A DNA stretch of 64,000 nt from Betaproteobacteria bacterium (GCA_016716425.1 JADJWJ010000004.1:1-64000), one strand, 5' to 3'; positions 1 to 10,088 are shown, counted from the first letter of the stretch. Numbers and translations: made by a program. The notes: generated by a model from the sequence alone, not told the origin.

Positions 1-287
1 GGCGCGACGATCGTCACGTACTTGGGATTCGCCCGGATGATCCGCTCGGCGATCCGCACGAGGAAGTCGATGCCGCCGGCGGCGTCCATCACGGAGGCGG
101 CCATGATCACCGCGAGGATGATCAGCATCACGTCGACCGGCGGCGACGTCGGGGCGACGCCGAAGACTGCCACCAGCACCAGCAGGCCGACGGCGCCCCA
201 GAGGCCCAGGCCGACGCCGGAGAAGCGCGCGCCCATCCAGATCGCCGCGAGCACGACGATGAACTGCAGCACGATCGACAGTGTCAT
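1..287 (-). CDS. Dcu-family anaerobic C4-dicarboxylate transporter, N-terminal part (runs off the window)
   Basis: The visible 95 residues begin MTLSIVLQFIVVLAAIWMGA and contain PPVDVMLIILAVIMAASVMD, AAGGIDFLVRIAERIIR and NPKYVTIVA. These match the start of DcuA/DcuB antiporters, which exchange fumarate, aspartate or malate for succinate across the inner membrane. At least two hydrophobic segments are visible. The start is the ATG at 285-287. The gene lies downstream of aspA on the same strand, separated by a REP palindrome, and repeats the known aspA-dcuA pairing of enterobacteria: aspartase makes the fumarate that Dcu proteins exchange. DcuA and DcuB cannot be told apart from this fragment. 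Family call is firm. Confidence 0.88.
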   Translation of the reverse strand, partial: MTLSIVLQFIVVLAAIWMGARFSGVGLGLWGAVGLLVLVAVFGVAPTSPPVDVMLIILAVIMAASVMDAAGGIDFLVRIAERIIRANPKYVTIVA

Positions 288-350
288 GATGGTACTCCGT
301 GGCCGCGGCTTGTCTTACGGTGCATTACGTCGACAAATGACAAGCACTGC

Positions 351-424
351 GTCGTTCCCGCGAAAGCGGGAACCCAGCGACTTTCCGCGAACGACACCGG
401 GTCCCCGCGTTCGCGGGGACGACG
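351..424. repeat. REP-like palindrome, copy 1
   Basis: Two inverted half-units, GTCGTTCCCGCGAAAGCGGG and GTCCCCGCGTTCGCGGGGAC, flank a short spacer. It sits between aspA and dcu. The same element recurs through the window. Confidence 0.85.
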
Positions 425-469
425 CGAGCCTTGTGGATGTGGACGTCCATTTCCATGGAAGTCACCAGG

Positions 470-1875
470 CTATTGCTCGAACTTCGGGCTGATCAGGTTC
501 TCGAACGAGAACACCTCGTCCCACTTCTCCTGCGTCAGCAGCTTGCGCTCCTTGACCACGATGTCGTGCAGCGACTTGCCGGTCTCGTAGCCCTCGCGCG
601 CGATCTCCGCGCACTGCTTGTAGCCGAGCGAGGGCTTCAGCACCGTGACGATGCCGAGCGAGTTCAACACCATGTCGCGCGAGCGCTCGGCGTTGGCGGT
701 GATGCCGTCGATGCAGTGGACGCGCAGGCTGTCGACCGCGTTCTCCATCGTCGCGATCGACGTGAACAGCGCGAACGTGATCACCGGCTCCATCACGTTC
801 AGCTGCAGCTGCCCGGCCGACGCCGCGAGCGTCACCGTGAGGTCGAGGCCGATCACCAGGAATCCGACCTGGTTCACCACCTCGGGCATCACCGGGTTCA
901 CCTTGCCCGGCATGATCGAGCTGCCCGGCTGCATCTGCGGCAGGTTGATCTCGTTGAAGCCGCAGCGCGGGCCCGACGCCAGCAGCCGGATGTCGTTGCA
1001 GATCTTGGGTGAGCTTCGCCGACGTGCGCTTCAGCACGCCCGACAGCAGCACGTAGGCGCCGGTGTCGGACGTCGCCTCGATCAGGTCGCCCGCCAGGAT
1101 GAACTTGGTGCCGGTCAGCTCGGACAGGTACTTCGTCGCGAGCTCCGGGTAGCCCGGATGCGCGGTGACCGTCGTGCCGATGGCGGTCGCGCCGAGGTTG
1201 ATCTCGTGCAGCAGCGCGCGCACTTCCGCGATGCGCTGCACCTCCTCGCCGATCGTCGTGCCCCAGCCGTGGAACTCCTGGCCGAGCGACATCGGCACGG
1301 CGTCCTGCAGGTGCGTGCGGCCCATCTTCAGCACGCGCTCGAACTCCTTGCCCTTCGCGTTGAACGAGGCCTGCAGCTTGCGCAGAGCCTCCATGTAGGC
1401 GGTGAGCCGCAGGATCAGCGCGAGCCGGAACGCGGTCGGGTAGATGTCGTTGGTCGACTGCCCGAAGTTCACGTGGTCGTTCGGGTTGACGTGCTGGTAC
1501 TCGCCCTTCGCGTGCCCGAGCTTCTCCAGCGCGAGGTTGGCGATGACCTCGTTGGCGTTCATGTTGGTCGACGTGCCCGCGCCGCCCTGGATGAAGTCGG
1601 TGACGAACTGGTCGCGCATCTCGCCGGCGATCAGCCGGTCGCACGCGGCGGCGATCGCGTCGGCGATCTTTCGCGTCGAGCACGCCGAGGTCGCGATTGG
1701 CGAGCGCCGCCGCCTTCTTCACGTACCCGAACGCCTTGACGAAGAACGGCTCCGTCGACATCGGGATGCCCGTGATGTGGAAGTTGTCCTTGCCGCGCAG
1801 CGTCTGCACGCCGTAGTACGCGGTGTCCGGAATCTCCTTCGCGCCCAGGAAGTCCTTCTCGATGCGGGTGCCCAT
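470..1875 (-). CDS. aspA: Aspartate ammonia-lyase (aspartase), coding frame broken twice
   Basis: Deaminates L-aspartate to fumarate and ammonia in the cytoplasm. The protein starts MGTRIEKDFLGAKEIPDTAY and carries the aspartase/fumarase signature GSSIMPGKVNPV near its C-terminal third and NFGQSTNDIYPTAFR in the middle. End to end it is about 467 residues, close to the family's usual length. The frame changes twice: around 1669-1671, where removing one T from TTT restores NRDLGVLDAKIADAIA, and around 1007-1009, where removing one G from GGG restores the downstream frame. Both are single extra bases in short homopolymers and nothing else looks decayed, so sequencing error is a real alternative to a pseudogene. 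The start has GGAG about 10 nt upstream. Fumarase class II is less likely because of the N-terminus and the Dcu neighbour. Confidence 0.87.
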
Positions 1876-1966
1876 GTCGGTGGTCTCCAGGAGGGGGGAC
1901 TTGTTGATCCGGTGGCGCCGGCGCACGCGCCGGCAACGGCCGCGCGGCCGTCGGAGCGGACTGCAG

Positions 1967-2014
1967 TGAAACCACTATAGGGTGCCGCGCGCCGCCGCCG
2001 TTGACCTCGATCAA
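1967..2014 (-). promoter_or_regulatory. FNR/ANR-type class II promoter of aspA-dcu
   Basis: Read on the minus strand, TTGATCGAGGTCAA (2001-2014) matches the FNR consensus TTGAT-N4-ATCAA at 9 of 10 defined bases. A TATAGT -10 element lies at 1974-1979. A start site near 1967 puts the box centre at about -41.5, the position used by class II FNR-activated promoters. The leader to aspA is about 90 nt. The box and spacing are read directly; regulation is inferred. Confidence 0.62.
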
Positions 2015-2087
2015 TGGCGCGCGCGAGCGCGGCGGTAGGCGTTGCGCGGGGTCAACGACCGCAGCGCCGCAGGCGTGGTGCGCTGCG

Positions 2088-3559
2088 TCAAAACAGCGGC
2101 GGTACTCCGCGGTCGCGGTCCTGCACGGGGGTGGCCGCGGTGCCCGTGAGCGCGTCCGCCTGGCCACCCAGCCGCCGCCCATCGCCTTGTAGATGTTGAC
2201 GTTGGACGAGAACACCGACGCGCGCACCGAGGCGAGCGTGAGCTCCGCGGGAAACAGCGACTGCTCGGCCTGCAGCACCGTCGTGTACGACGTGTAGCCG
2301 CCGTCGAACTGCAGCTTCGCTAGGCGCGCGTAGTCTTGCAGCGCCGCGACGAGGCGCTCCTGCGCCGCCTGCTGCTCCTGCAGCTTCTGCGCGGCGACCA
2401 GCGCGTTCTCGACGTCGGCAAACGCGTTCTGGATCGCATTGCGGTAGCCGAAGAGCGCCGCCTGCTGCGCGCCCTCGGCCTGCGCGACCTGCCCGCTGAC
2501 CGCGCCGAACGTGAATATCGGGCCGGTGAGCTGCCCGGCGAACGTCCACACGCGCGCCGGACCGGAGAAGAGATCCGACAGCGCGGCGCTCGCGCTGCCA
2601 CCCGATCCGGTCAGCGCGATCGTCGGGAAATACAGCGCCTTCGCCGCGCCGATCTGTGCGTTGGCGGCAATCAGCTGGTTCTCCGCCTGCAGGAGGTCGG
2701 GCCGGCGCGTGAGCAGCTCCGACGGCACGCCGGCCGGCACCTTCGGCAGCACGAGGTCGTGGACCGATTTGCCGCGCGGGACGGGCCCCGGATTGCGCCC
2801 GAGCAGCACGTTGATCGCGTTCTCGGTCTGCGCGATCTGCGACTCGATCTGCGGAATCTGCACGGCGGCGGTCTCGTACTGCGACTGGACCTGCGACACC
2901 TGCATCTGCGACACCTGTCCGTACTGGAACTGCAGCTGGTACAGGCGCAGCGACTCGCCGTAGGCGGCGAGCGTCGACTTCGAGACCGCGAGCTGCTCGT
3001 CGAGGCCGCGCAGCGTCAGGTAGTTGCCGGCGACGGACGCGACCAGCGACAGGATCACGCCGCGGCGCGCCTCGTCGGTCGCGAGCGCGTTCGCACGCGC
3101 CGACTCCGACAGCCGCCGGATGCGGCCCCAGAGGTCGACCTCCCAGCTCACCGTCAGCAGCGCTTCGTACGAGTTCTGCGGATTGGGCACGAGGCGCGCG
3201 AGCTCGGGCGCCGCGCCTGCTTCCGTCGAGCGCTGCCGCGCCGCGGTCGCGCCGTAGCCGACCTGCGGGAACAGCCCGGAGCGCGTCTGCGTCAGCACGC
3301 CGACCGCGGCCTCGACGTTGGCCGCCGCTTCCTTGACGTTCAGGTTCTGCGCGAGCGCCTCGGCGATCAGCGTGTCGAGCACCGGGTCGCCGAACTGGCG
3401 CCACCACTGCGTGTTCGCCGTGTCGGCGGCGTCCTTCGCCGCGTAGACGAACGCGGCCGGCGCGTCCACGGCGGGGCGCTGGTAGTCTGGCCCGACCATG
3501 CAGCCCGACAGCGCGATCGCGGCGATGGCGGCAAGGTGCGCGCGGGGGGGACGCTTCAT
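2088..3559 (-). CDS. NodT/OprM-type outer-membrane efflux lipoprotein (second outer-membrane factor), C-terminal frameshift
   Basis: A TolC-like outer-membrane channel for a tripartite pump. The start MKRPPRAHLAAIAAIALSGC is a lipoprotein signal with lipobox ALSGC, followed by MVGPDYQRPAVD, typical of NodT-family proteins. Two OEP repeats follow (QWWRQFGDPVLDTLIAEAL near the N-terminus; VPSELLTRRPDLLQAENQLI in the second half), about 490 residues in total. Near 2160-2164 the frame slips: adding one base after the codons for GGGWVA gives QADALTGTAATPVQ and a stop at 2088; otherwise the frame runs on into the aspA leader. It lies downstream of the RND pump gene with a REP element between, so it may be the pump's own outlet. 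A second paralogous channel gene lies at the other end of the cluster. Confidence 0.9.
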
Positions 3560-3605
3560 CCTGCTGACCAAAACCGAAATCGGTGAAGGCACCCGCAAGA
3601 CCACC

Positions 3606-3680
3606 GTCGTCCCCGCGAAAGCGGGGACCCAGTGTCGTGCGAGGAAAGTCGCTGGGTTCCCGCATTCGCGGGAACGACGG
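3606..3680. repeat. REP-like palindrome, copy 2
   Basis: Inverted halves GTCGTCCCCGCGAAAGCGGG and GGTTCCCGCATTCGCGGGAA lie between the RND pump gene and the downstream outer-membrane factor. Confidence 0.85.
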
Positions 3681-3710
3681 AGTGACGGGCATGAACTAAC
3701 GTAGCGCTCA

Positions 3711-6700
3711 TCAATCGCCCTCCGCCTTGGGCGCAGCCGCCGGCGCGCCCGGCGTCATGGCGTCGACCACCGGTGTCGCTTCCTCCCGTTTCTCCCCGCG
3801 CCCTTCCTTCATCCGGTCGAACAGGTAGAAGAGCAGCGGCACGTACAGCATCGCGAGCGTCGTCTCGCCGAGCATGCCGCCGATGATGCCGGTGCCGATC
3901 GAGTGCCGCGCGTTGGCGCCGGCGCCGACGGCGAGCGCCAGCGGCAGGCAGCCGATCGCGAACGCGAGCGAGGTCATGATGATCGGCCGCAGCCGCTGCT
4001 CGCCGGCGAGGATCGTCGCCTCCATGATCGACTTGCCCTGCTGGCGGAAGTCGATCGCCGCCGACACCCGCAGCACGGCGTTCTTGGCGCCGAGGCCGAT
4101 CAGCACGAGGAGGCCGATCTGGAAGTAGACGTCGTTGTCGAGTCCGCGCAGGTGGTTCGTCAGCAGCGCGCCGAGGATGCCGAACGGCACCGCCGACATC
4201 ACGGCGCCCGGCAACGTCCACGACTCGTACTGCGCGGCCAGCACGAGGAACACGATGATGAAGCCGAACACGAACGCGATGCCCGACGTGCCGCCGGACT
4301 GCTTCTCCTCGAACGCGAGGCCGGACCACGCGAACGTGTAGCCGTCGGGCAGCACCTCCTTCGCCACCGCCTCCATCGTCGCGATCGCGTCGCCGGAACT
4401 GTGGCCGGCCGACGCGTTGCCGATGATCTTGGCCGCGGTGAAGCCGTTGAAGTGCGGCAGGATGTCGGGGCCGGCCGTCCACTTCGTCGTCACGATCGAC
4501 GACAGCGGGACCATCTGGCCCTGGTTGTTGCGCGTGTAGAGCCGCGTCAGGTCCTCGGGGTTCTGCCGGTACGGCGCGTCCGACTGGACGATCACCCACC
4601 AGACGTTCGAGAACAGGTTGTACTGGCTCACGGTCAGCGAGCCGAACTGCGCCTGGATCGCGCTGTAGACGTCCTGGACCGGGATGCCGAGCAGCTGCGC
4701 CTTGTCGCGGTCGACCTCGGCCTTCAGCTGCTGCGTCGACGCGGAGTAGGTCGTGGCGAGGCCGGTCAGCTCCGGCCGCTCGCGCGCCTTCTTCAGGAAG
4801 TCCTGCATGACGCCGTCGAGCGCGACCGGATCGCCGGTCGTCGTGTCCTGGATCCAGAACTCGAAGCCGCCGGTCGTGCCGATGCCGGGGATGGCCGGCG
4901 GCGCGATCGGGATCACGATCGCGCCCTCGATAGCCCTCGCCTGCGCGAAGAAGCCCTGCAGGATCGCGCGCGCGTTCTCCTTCTTCGTGGTGTCGAGGTC
5001 CTTGTAGCGCTCCTCGAAGTCGCGGAACGTGACGAAGATCGTGCCGGCGTTGGTCTTGAAGCCGCTGTCGAGCAGGCTGTAGCCGGTCACCACGGTGCGC
5101 GTCTGCACGCCCGGCAGGTCCTTGAAGATCGCGTCGGCACGCTCGGCGATCGCCTGCGTGCGCGCGAGGCTCGCCGCCTGCGGCATGATGATCGCCGCCA
5201 TCGCGTAGCCCTGGTCCTCGTTGGGCACGAAGCTCGTCGGGATGATCTGGAACAGGTGCCAGATCGAGTACAGGAACACGGCGAGCAGCACCAGCGCGAC
5301 CGCCGCGAACTTGATCACGTAGGCGACCGCGACGCCGAACGCCTGCGTCACGCGGTCGACCTGGCGGTTGAACCACGCGAACGGCCCCTTCGTCGGCGGG
5401 GGCGTGTGCTTCAACAGCACCGCGCACATCGCGGGCGTCAGCGTCAGCGCGATGAAGCCGGACACCGACACCGAGATGACGATCGTGATCGCGAACTGCT
5501 TGTACAGCTGCCCCGTGGTGCCGGGCAGGAACGCGGCCGGGATGAACACCGAGCACATGACGAGCACGACGGCGACCAGCGAGCTCGCGATCTCGCCCAT
5601 CGAGCGGATCGTCGCCTCCTTCGGCGGCAGGTGGTGCTGCGCCATGTTGCGTTCGACGTTCTCGACGACGACGATCGCGTCGTCGACGACCATGCCGATG
5701 GCGAGCACCAGGCCGAACAGCGTCAGCAGGTTGATCGAGAAGCCCAGCGCCAGCATCCCGGCGAAGGTCGCGATCAGCGCGACGACGATCGCCACGCTGC
5801 AGATGATCGTCGTGCGGAAGCTCTGCAGGAACAGGTAGACGACCAGCACGACCAGCAGGATCGCCTCGAACAGCGTCTTGATCACTTCCTTGATCGACAG
5901 CCGGACGAAGTCGTTGGTGTCGAGCGAGATCAGGTAGTCCATCCCGTCGGGGAACCGCGCCTTCATCTGCTCCATCGTCTCGCGGACCGCCTTCGAGACG
6001 ACGAGGCCGTTGGCCCCCGGCTGCTGGTAGACGGCGATGATCGTCGCGTTGACGCCGTCGAGCTTGCTGTCGACGATGTACTGCTGCAGGCCGATCTCGG
6101 CGCGCGCCACGTCGCCGACGCGCACGATCGCGCTGCCGTCCTGGCTCGCCCGCAGGATGATGTTCTCGTATTGCCTGGCCTCCGTGAACTGCGGCTGGGT
6201 GACGACCGGGAACGTCAGCTCGACCGGCCCCGCGTTCGGCTGCGAGCCGATCTGGCCGGCGCCGAACAGCTGGTTCTGCTGGCTGATCGCGTTGGCGATG
6301 TCGGACGTCGTGATGCCGAGCGAGGCCATCCGGTCCGGGTTCATCCAGACCCGCATCGCCTGGTTCGGCACGCCGAGGATCTGCGCCTGCCCGGCGCCGT
6401 TGACGCGCTTCAACGCATCCAGCACGTACACGTTCGCGTAGTTCGCGATGTAGTTCGCGCTGTAGCGGTCGCCCTTCGCGAAGACGGCGACCAGCATCAT
6501 GATCGACGACGACTTCTTCTGGACGTTGACGCCCTGCTGGACGACCGCGGACGGCAGCTGCGGCAGCGCGAGGTTGACGCGGTTCTGCACCTGCACCTGC
6601 GCGATGTCGGGATCGGTGTCGAGCGAGAAGTAGACGGTCATCGTCAGCTGCCCGGTCGACGAGCTGGTCGACGACATGTAGAGCATGTTGTCGACGCCGT

Positions 6701-6911
6701 TGATCTGCTGCTCGATCGGCGAGGCGACCGAGTTCGCGAGCGTCTGCGAGTCGGCGCCCGGGTAGGTGGCGGTCACCGTGACCTGCACCGGCGTGATGCT
6801 CGGGTACTGCGACACCGGCAGCAGCGCCATCGAGACGAGGCCGGCGAGGCAGATGATGATCGCGACCACGGCCGCGAAGATCGGCCGCTCGATGAAGAAC
6901 CGGGAGAACAT
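3711..6911 (-). CDS. RND multidrug efflux pump, HAE1 (AcrB/MexB) type
   Basis: Proton-driven inner-membrane pump that passes hydrophobic or amphiphilic compounds through the adaptor to an outer-membrane channel. The 1066 residues are uninterrupted and of normal family length. The N-terminus MFSRFFIERPIFAAVVAIII is the first transmembrane helix. The paired aspartates of the proton relay are visible in GMVVDDAIVVVENVERN around residue 405. The typical porter-domain opening (VSQYPSITPVQVTVTATYPG) and the C-terminal VLIGLGAKNAVL stretch are also present. It starts 18 nt after the adaptor's stop. The substrate cannot be read from sequence; HAE1 membership is clear. Its intact long frame contrasts with the frameshifted genes on both sides. 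Confidence 0.96.
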   Translation of the reverse strand: MFSRFFIERPIFAAVVAIIICLAGLVSMALLPVSQYPSITPVQVTVTATYPGADSQTLANSVASPIEQQINGVDNMLYMSSTSSSTGQLTMTVYFSLDTDPDIAQVQVQNRVNLALPQLPSAVVQQGVNVQKKSSSIMMLVAVFAKGDRYSANYIANYANVYVLDALKRVNGAGQAQILGVPNQAMRVWMNPDRMASLGITTSDIANAISQQNQLFGAGQIGSQPNAGPVELTFPVVTQPQFTEARQYENIILRASQDGSAIVRVGDVARAEIGLQQYIVDSKLDGVNATIIAVYQQPGANGLVVSKAVRETMEQMKARFPDGMDYLISLDTNDFVRLSIKEVIKTLFEAILLVVLVVYLFLQSFRTTIICSVAIVVALIATFAGMLALGFSINLLTLFGLVLAIGMVVDDAIVVVENVERNMAQHHLPPKEATIRSMGEIASSLVAVVLVMCSVFIPAAFLPGTTGQLYKQFAITIVISVSVSGFIALTLTPAMCAVLLKHTPPPTKGPFAWFNRQVDRVTQAFGVAVAYVIKFAAVALVLLAVFLYSIWHLFQIIPTSFVPNEDQGYAMAAIIMPQAASLARTQAIAERADAIFKDLPGVQTRTVVTGYSLLDSGFKTNAGTIFVTFRDFEERYKDLDTTKKENARAILQGFFAQARAIEGAIVIPIAPPAIPGIGTTGGFEFWIQDTTTGDPVALDGVMQDFLKKARERPELTGLATTYSASTQQLKAEVDRDKAQLLGIPVQDVYSAIQAQFGSLTVSQYNLFSNVWWVIVQSDAPYRQNPEDLTRLYTRNNQGQMVPLSSIVTTKWTAGPDILPHFNGFTAAKIIGNASAGHSSGDAIATMEAVAKEVLPDGYTFAWSGLAFEEKQSGGTSGIAFVFGFIIVFLVLAAQYESWTLPGAVMSAVPFGILGALLTNHLRGLDNDVYFQIGLLVLIGLGAKNAVLRVSAAIDFRQQGKSIMEATILAGEQRLRPIIMTSLAFAIGCLPLALAVGAGANARHSIGTGIIGGMLGETTLAMLYVPLLFYLFDRMKEGRGEKREEATPVVDAMTPGAPAAAPKAEGD

Positions 6912-6929
6912 GCGGCGCGGCGCCCGTCG

Positions 6930-7265
6930 CTACTTCGTCACGGCCACGTCGACGCGCCGCGCCTGGTCGTCGCTGCCGCTGCCGGTGACGGTCGCCGGCG
7001 GCACCAGCACGATGCGCCGGGGATCGACGCCCAGCTTGACGAGCTCGTCGCGCACGGCGACCGCGCGCCGCTTCGCGAGGTCGGCGTTGGCGGCCGCGTT
7101 GCCGGTGCGGTCGGCGTACCCGGTGACGGCGATCTGCGTGCCGATGCCCACGTACGCGGCGGTGGCGATGCGCAGCGCGCGCTGGCCGTCGGTGTCGAGC
7201 GCGGCCTGCCCGCGCGGGAAGTGAACGGACACCGACGACGGCGAGGCGGAAGGCGCGACCGGCAA
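6930..7265 (-). other. OmpA-like peptidoglycan-binding domain segment of the adaptor gene
   Basis: The segment reads SSVSVHFPRGQAALDTDGQR, then VTGYADRTGNAAANADLAKR, then RRIVLVPPATVTGSG and DQARRVDVAVTK before the stop. This has the OmpA_C layout: the beta-strand with Asp before RTG, the N-x-L-x-x-x-R-A helix and the closing Arg-Arg-Val. In that family the Asp and Arg contact diaminopimelate. If translated alone it would have to start at TTG 7265 without a signal peptide, which makes a separate periplasmic protein unlikely and supports fusion to the adaptor. Confidence 0.7.
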
Positions 7266-8451
7266 GGCCGCGTTTCGAGCGCCGGCCCGGCGGCGCCGCC
7301 GGCGGCACGTACGCCGCGGCCTTGACCGGCGCGCCCTGTGTCAGCCGCAAGCCGCCATCGACGACCACGCGGTCGCCGTTGGCGAGTCCCTCGGAGATGA
7401 GCCAGCCGTCGCCGCGCCACTCGCCGACCGTCACCGGCCGCAACTCGGCCTGGCTGTCCTTGTTGACGACCCAGACGAAGTGTCCCTTCGCGCCCTGCTG
7501 GACGGCGCGCTGGGGGATCACGACGGCGTTGGGCCGGATCGCGCCCTTGAGGCGAACGCGCACGTACTGGTTCGGGCGCAGCACGCCGGCCGGGTTGTTC
7601 ACGGTCGCGCGCAGCAGGAAGGTGCCGGTCGTCGGGTTGTATGACGGATCGGCGAACGTGATCTGCCCGGTGTACGGGAACAGGTTGCCGTCGACCATCT
7701 CGACCTCGACGATGAACCGCCCGCCTTCCGGCAGGCGCAGCGTGCCGGCGCGCACCTCGTTGCGGATGCGCTCCATTTCGTTCTCGGAGACGCTGAAGTT
7801 GACCCACATCGGCGTCAGCACGGACACGGTGGTGAGCTGCGAATTCTGCGGGCTGAGGTACGTGCCGTCGGCGACCACCGCGAAGCTCGACACGCCGTCC
7901 ACCGGCGAGCGGATCGTCGTGTAGGAGAGGTTGAGCTGCGTCTCGGTGAGCTGCGCCTTCGACTGCTCGACCGCGGCCGCGGTCTGCTCGTACTGCCCCT
8001 GCGCGTCGTCCAAGTCCTTTTGCGACAGCGCGTTCTGCTGCGCGAGCGGCTTCGTGCGCGCGAGGTTCGCCTTCGCCACCTCGAACGCCGCCTGGTTGCG
8101 CTGCAGCCCCGCCTGCGCGGCGTCCACCTGCGCCTGGAACGGCTTCGGGTCCATCTGGAACAGCACCTGCCCGTTCTTGACGAGCGAGCCCTCGACGTAG
8201 ACGCGCTTGTCGAGGAACCCGGAGACGCGCGCCTGGATGTTCACCGCCTGCGAGCTCTGCGTCTGCGCGACGTAGACGGCCGTGATCGGCACGTCGCGGC
8301 GCTCGACCGAAAGCGCGGTCACCTCGACCGGTCCTTTCTCGGGCGCCTTCGGTGCCTCGCGGCCGCAGCCGGCGGCAAGCGCCATGCATGCGAGGCCTCC
8401 GAGGGCGGTCGCCAGGCGCGCGCGACGACGCAGTGCGGGTGAGATGGTCAT
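6930..8451 (-). CDS. RND periplasmic adaptor (AcrA/MexA type) with an OmpA-like C-terminal domain, one frameshift at the junction
   Basis: Membrane-fusion protein linking the RND pump to its outer-membrane channel. The start MTISPALRRRARLATALGGL leads to lipobox LAAGC, so it is probably a lipoprotein. Lipoyl half-motifs (VNIQARVSGFLDKRVYVEGS; LNLSYTTIRSPVDGVSS) and a coiled hairpin rich in Q, A and K follow. The adaptor region ends about residue 388 in a Pro/Ala linker, YVPPAAPPG. One extra G in a GGG run (6-8 nt window around 7286-7288) separates this frame from an OmpA-like domain that ends at 6930. Removing that base gives one continuous protein of about 506 residues. The adaptor frame itself has no stop for kilobases, so a clean adaptor stop is not present at the junction. 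The adaptor assignment is firm; the fusion is an inference. Confidence 0.88.
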
Positions 8452-8615
8452 GGCGGTATCGGGGCGAATGCGGCGAAGACCCGGCGCGCAGCACCGGCGT
8501 GCGCCGCGCTGCAATGCACAGGACGTCCGGGGTGGACGCGCCCGGAGTTTTACCGCAACTGCCGGCGATTGTCGAACGAGGCCGGCGGGAATGTCCGCCC
8601 GGCGCGACGCGCGGC

Positions 8616-10084
8616 TCAGCGCGCGACCGCGGAGGCGTCGCCGGTGACGGTCGGCACAGCCGGCATGAAGCTGCCACCGAGGGCCAGATGGAGGTTCACG
8701 CGCTGCACGAGGCGATCCGCCTGCACGCGCAGCAGCGCGGCGCGCGCGGTGTGGAGGGCGAGCTGCTGCTGCTGGACTGCGCGCAGGTCGCCCGACCCGA
8801 CGCGGTAGCGCACGCTCGCGAGCTCCAGCGCGCGCTCGTTCTCGCGCACGGCGCGCGCGAGGATGCGCTCGCGGTCGGTCGCGGCCGCGTTGCCGGCGAG
8901 CGCGTTCTCGACCTCGCCGAACGCGCGCGCGCCGACGCGGCCGTAGTCGGCGATCGCGCCCTGCTGCTCGGCGGTGCGCGCGTCCACCTGCGACTGCAGC
9001 AGGCCGCCCAAGAACACCGGCTGGACCAGTCCGGCACCGAAACTGAACAGTGGGTTGTTGCGATCCTGCAGCACGAACATTTCGGACGAAATCGACGTGA
9101 AGTTCGCGACCAGCGTGATCCGCGGCAGCCGCGCCGCCTTCGCTTCCTCGGTCCGGTAGAACGCCATCGCCACGCGGCGCTCGGCCGCGGCGACGTCGGG
9201 ACGCCGCTCGAGCAACTCCGCCGGCACGCCGGCGGGCACGTCGCCGGCCCACGCGGGCAACTTCGGCCCCACTGCGATCGCCGCGGCCGGATAGCGGCCG
9301 GCCAGCGTCTCGAGCGCGCGCACGGCGTTCGCGTACGCGAGGTCGAGCCCGCGCGCGGTGTCGCGCAGCGATTCGACGTTGGCCTGCGCCAGCGAGACGT
9401 CGTACTCGTCGCCGTTGCCGACGCGCACGCGCTCGCGCGCGAGCGCGGCGAGTTGCTCCGCGGACACGAGCATCGCCTCGGTCTGTGCCCATTGGAGCCG
9501 CGCGTCGACCGCGGCGAACCACGCCTTGGCGACGAGCGCGGCGACCGATTGCCGCGCGTACTCGGTGTCGAGCCGCGCGGACTCGTACTGCAGCTCGGTC
9601 GACCTGGCCGCGGCGCGGACGCGGCCCCAGAGATCGAGTTCCCACGCAGCGAACAGGCCCACACCTTGTATGCCGGACGAGTCGCCGCTCATCTTGCCGC
9701 CGCCGCGGGCGACGAGGTTGACCTGCGGCCACAGCGGCGCCTTCGCGGCGGCGACGTACGCCGCCGCGGTGTCGACGCGCGTCCAGGCGACCCGCAGGTC
9801 CGCGTTGAACGCGAGCGCCTCGGCGACGAGCGCCTTCAGCAGCGGCTCGTCGAGTCCGGTGAGCCAGTCGTCGGCGACGGCGCCCGGTGCCGCGGACGCT
9901 GCGGTCCACTGCGGCGGCGGCACGAGGTTCGGCAGCGCCTGTCTCTGCGTGTCCTCGCGCGGAGGCGCGTCCTTCAGCGCGCACCCGGCAAGGGCAAGCG
10001 CCGACAGCGCAATCGTGCCGAGGACGACGAGGCCGCCAGCGAGGCCGAGGCCGACGCCCGAGCAGCGAGCTGGGGCCGCTTCAT
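8616..10084 (-). CDS. NodT/OprM-type outer-membrane efflux lipoprotein (first outer-membrane factor), frameshift in the signal peptide
   Basis: TolC-like outer-membrane channel. From about residue 20 the frame is clean: VVLGTIALSALALAGC is a lipoprotein signal with lipobox LALAGC, followed by VPPPQWTAAS and two OEP repeats (DDWLTGLDEPLLKALVAEAL; VPAELLERRPDVAAAERRVA). The ATG at 10082-10084 sits one base after the HlyD stop and reads ATG-AAG-CGG-CCC, but it is in the other frame; one extra C in the CCCC run would give MKRPPARCSGVGLG and join the signal peptide. That single-base loss is the simplest reading. There is no in-frame ATG alternative. The mature protein is about 465 residues. Position suggests it serves the HlyD-type protein, the RND pump or both. 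Confidence 0.86.
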
Positions 10085-10088
10085 CCTA
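10063..10088. repeat. Second dispersed repeat, copy 1 (overlaps the start of the outer-membrane factor gene)
   Basis: Reads GCAGCGAGC-TGGGG-CCGCTTCATCCTA on the plus strand. Closely similar strings occur intergenically near 34886 and 56207. Here it spans the HlyD stop and the next gene's start codon, and part of the likeness may come from the coding sequence (MKRP start). Confidence 0.4.

Noticed and set aside
3556..9984. A 2142-codon open frame on the minus strand
   Set aside because: Only the stretch 7288-8451 is the adaptor in this frame; the rest is a G+C-rich shadow of the RND pump and outer-membrane factor genes, with Arg/Ala-rich sequence.
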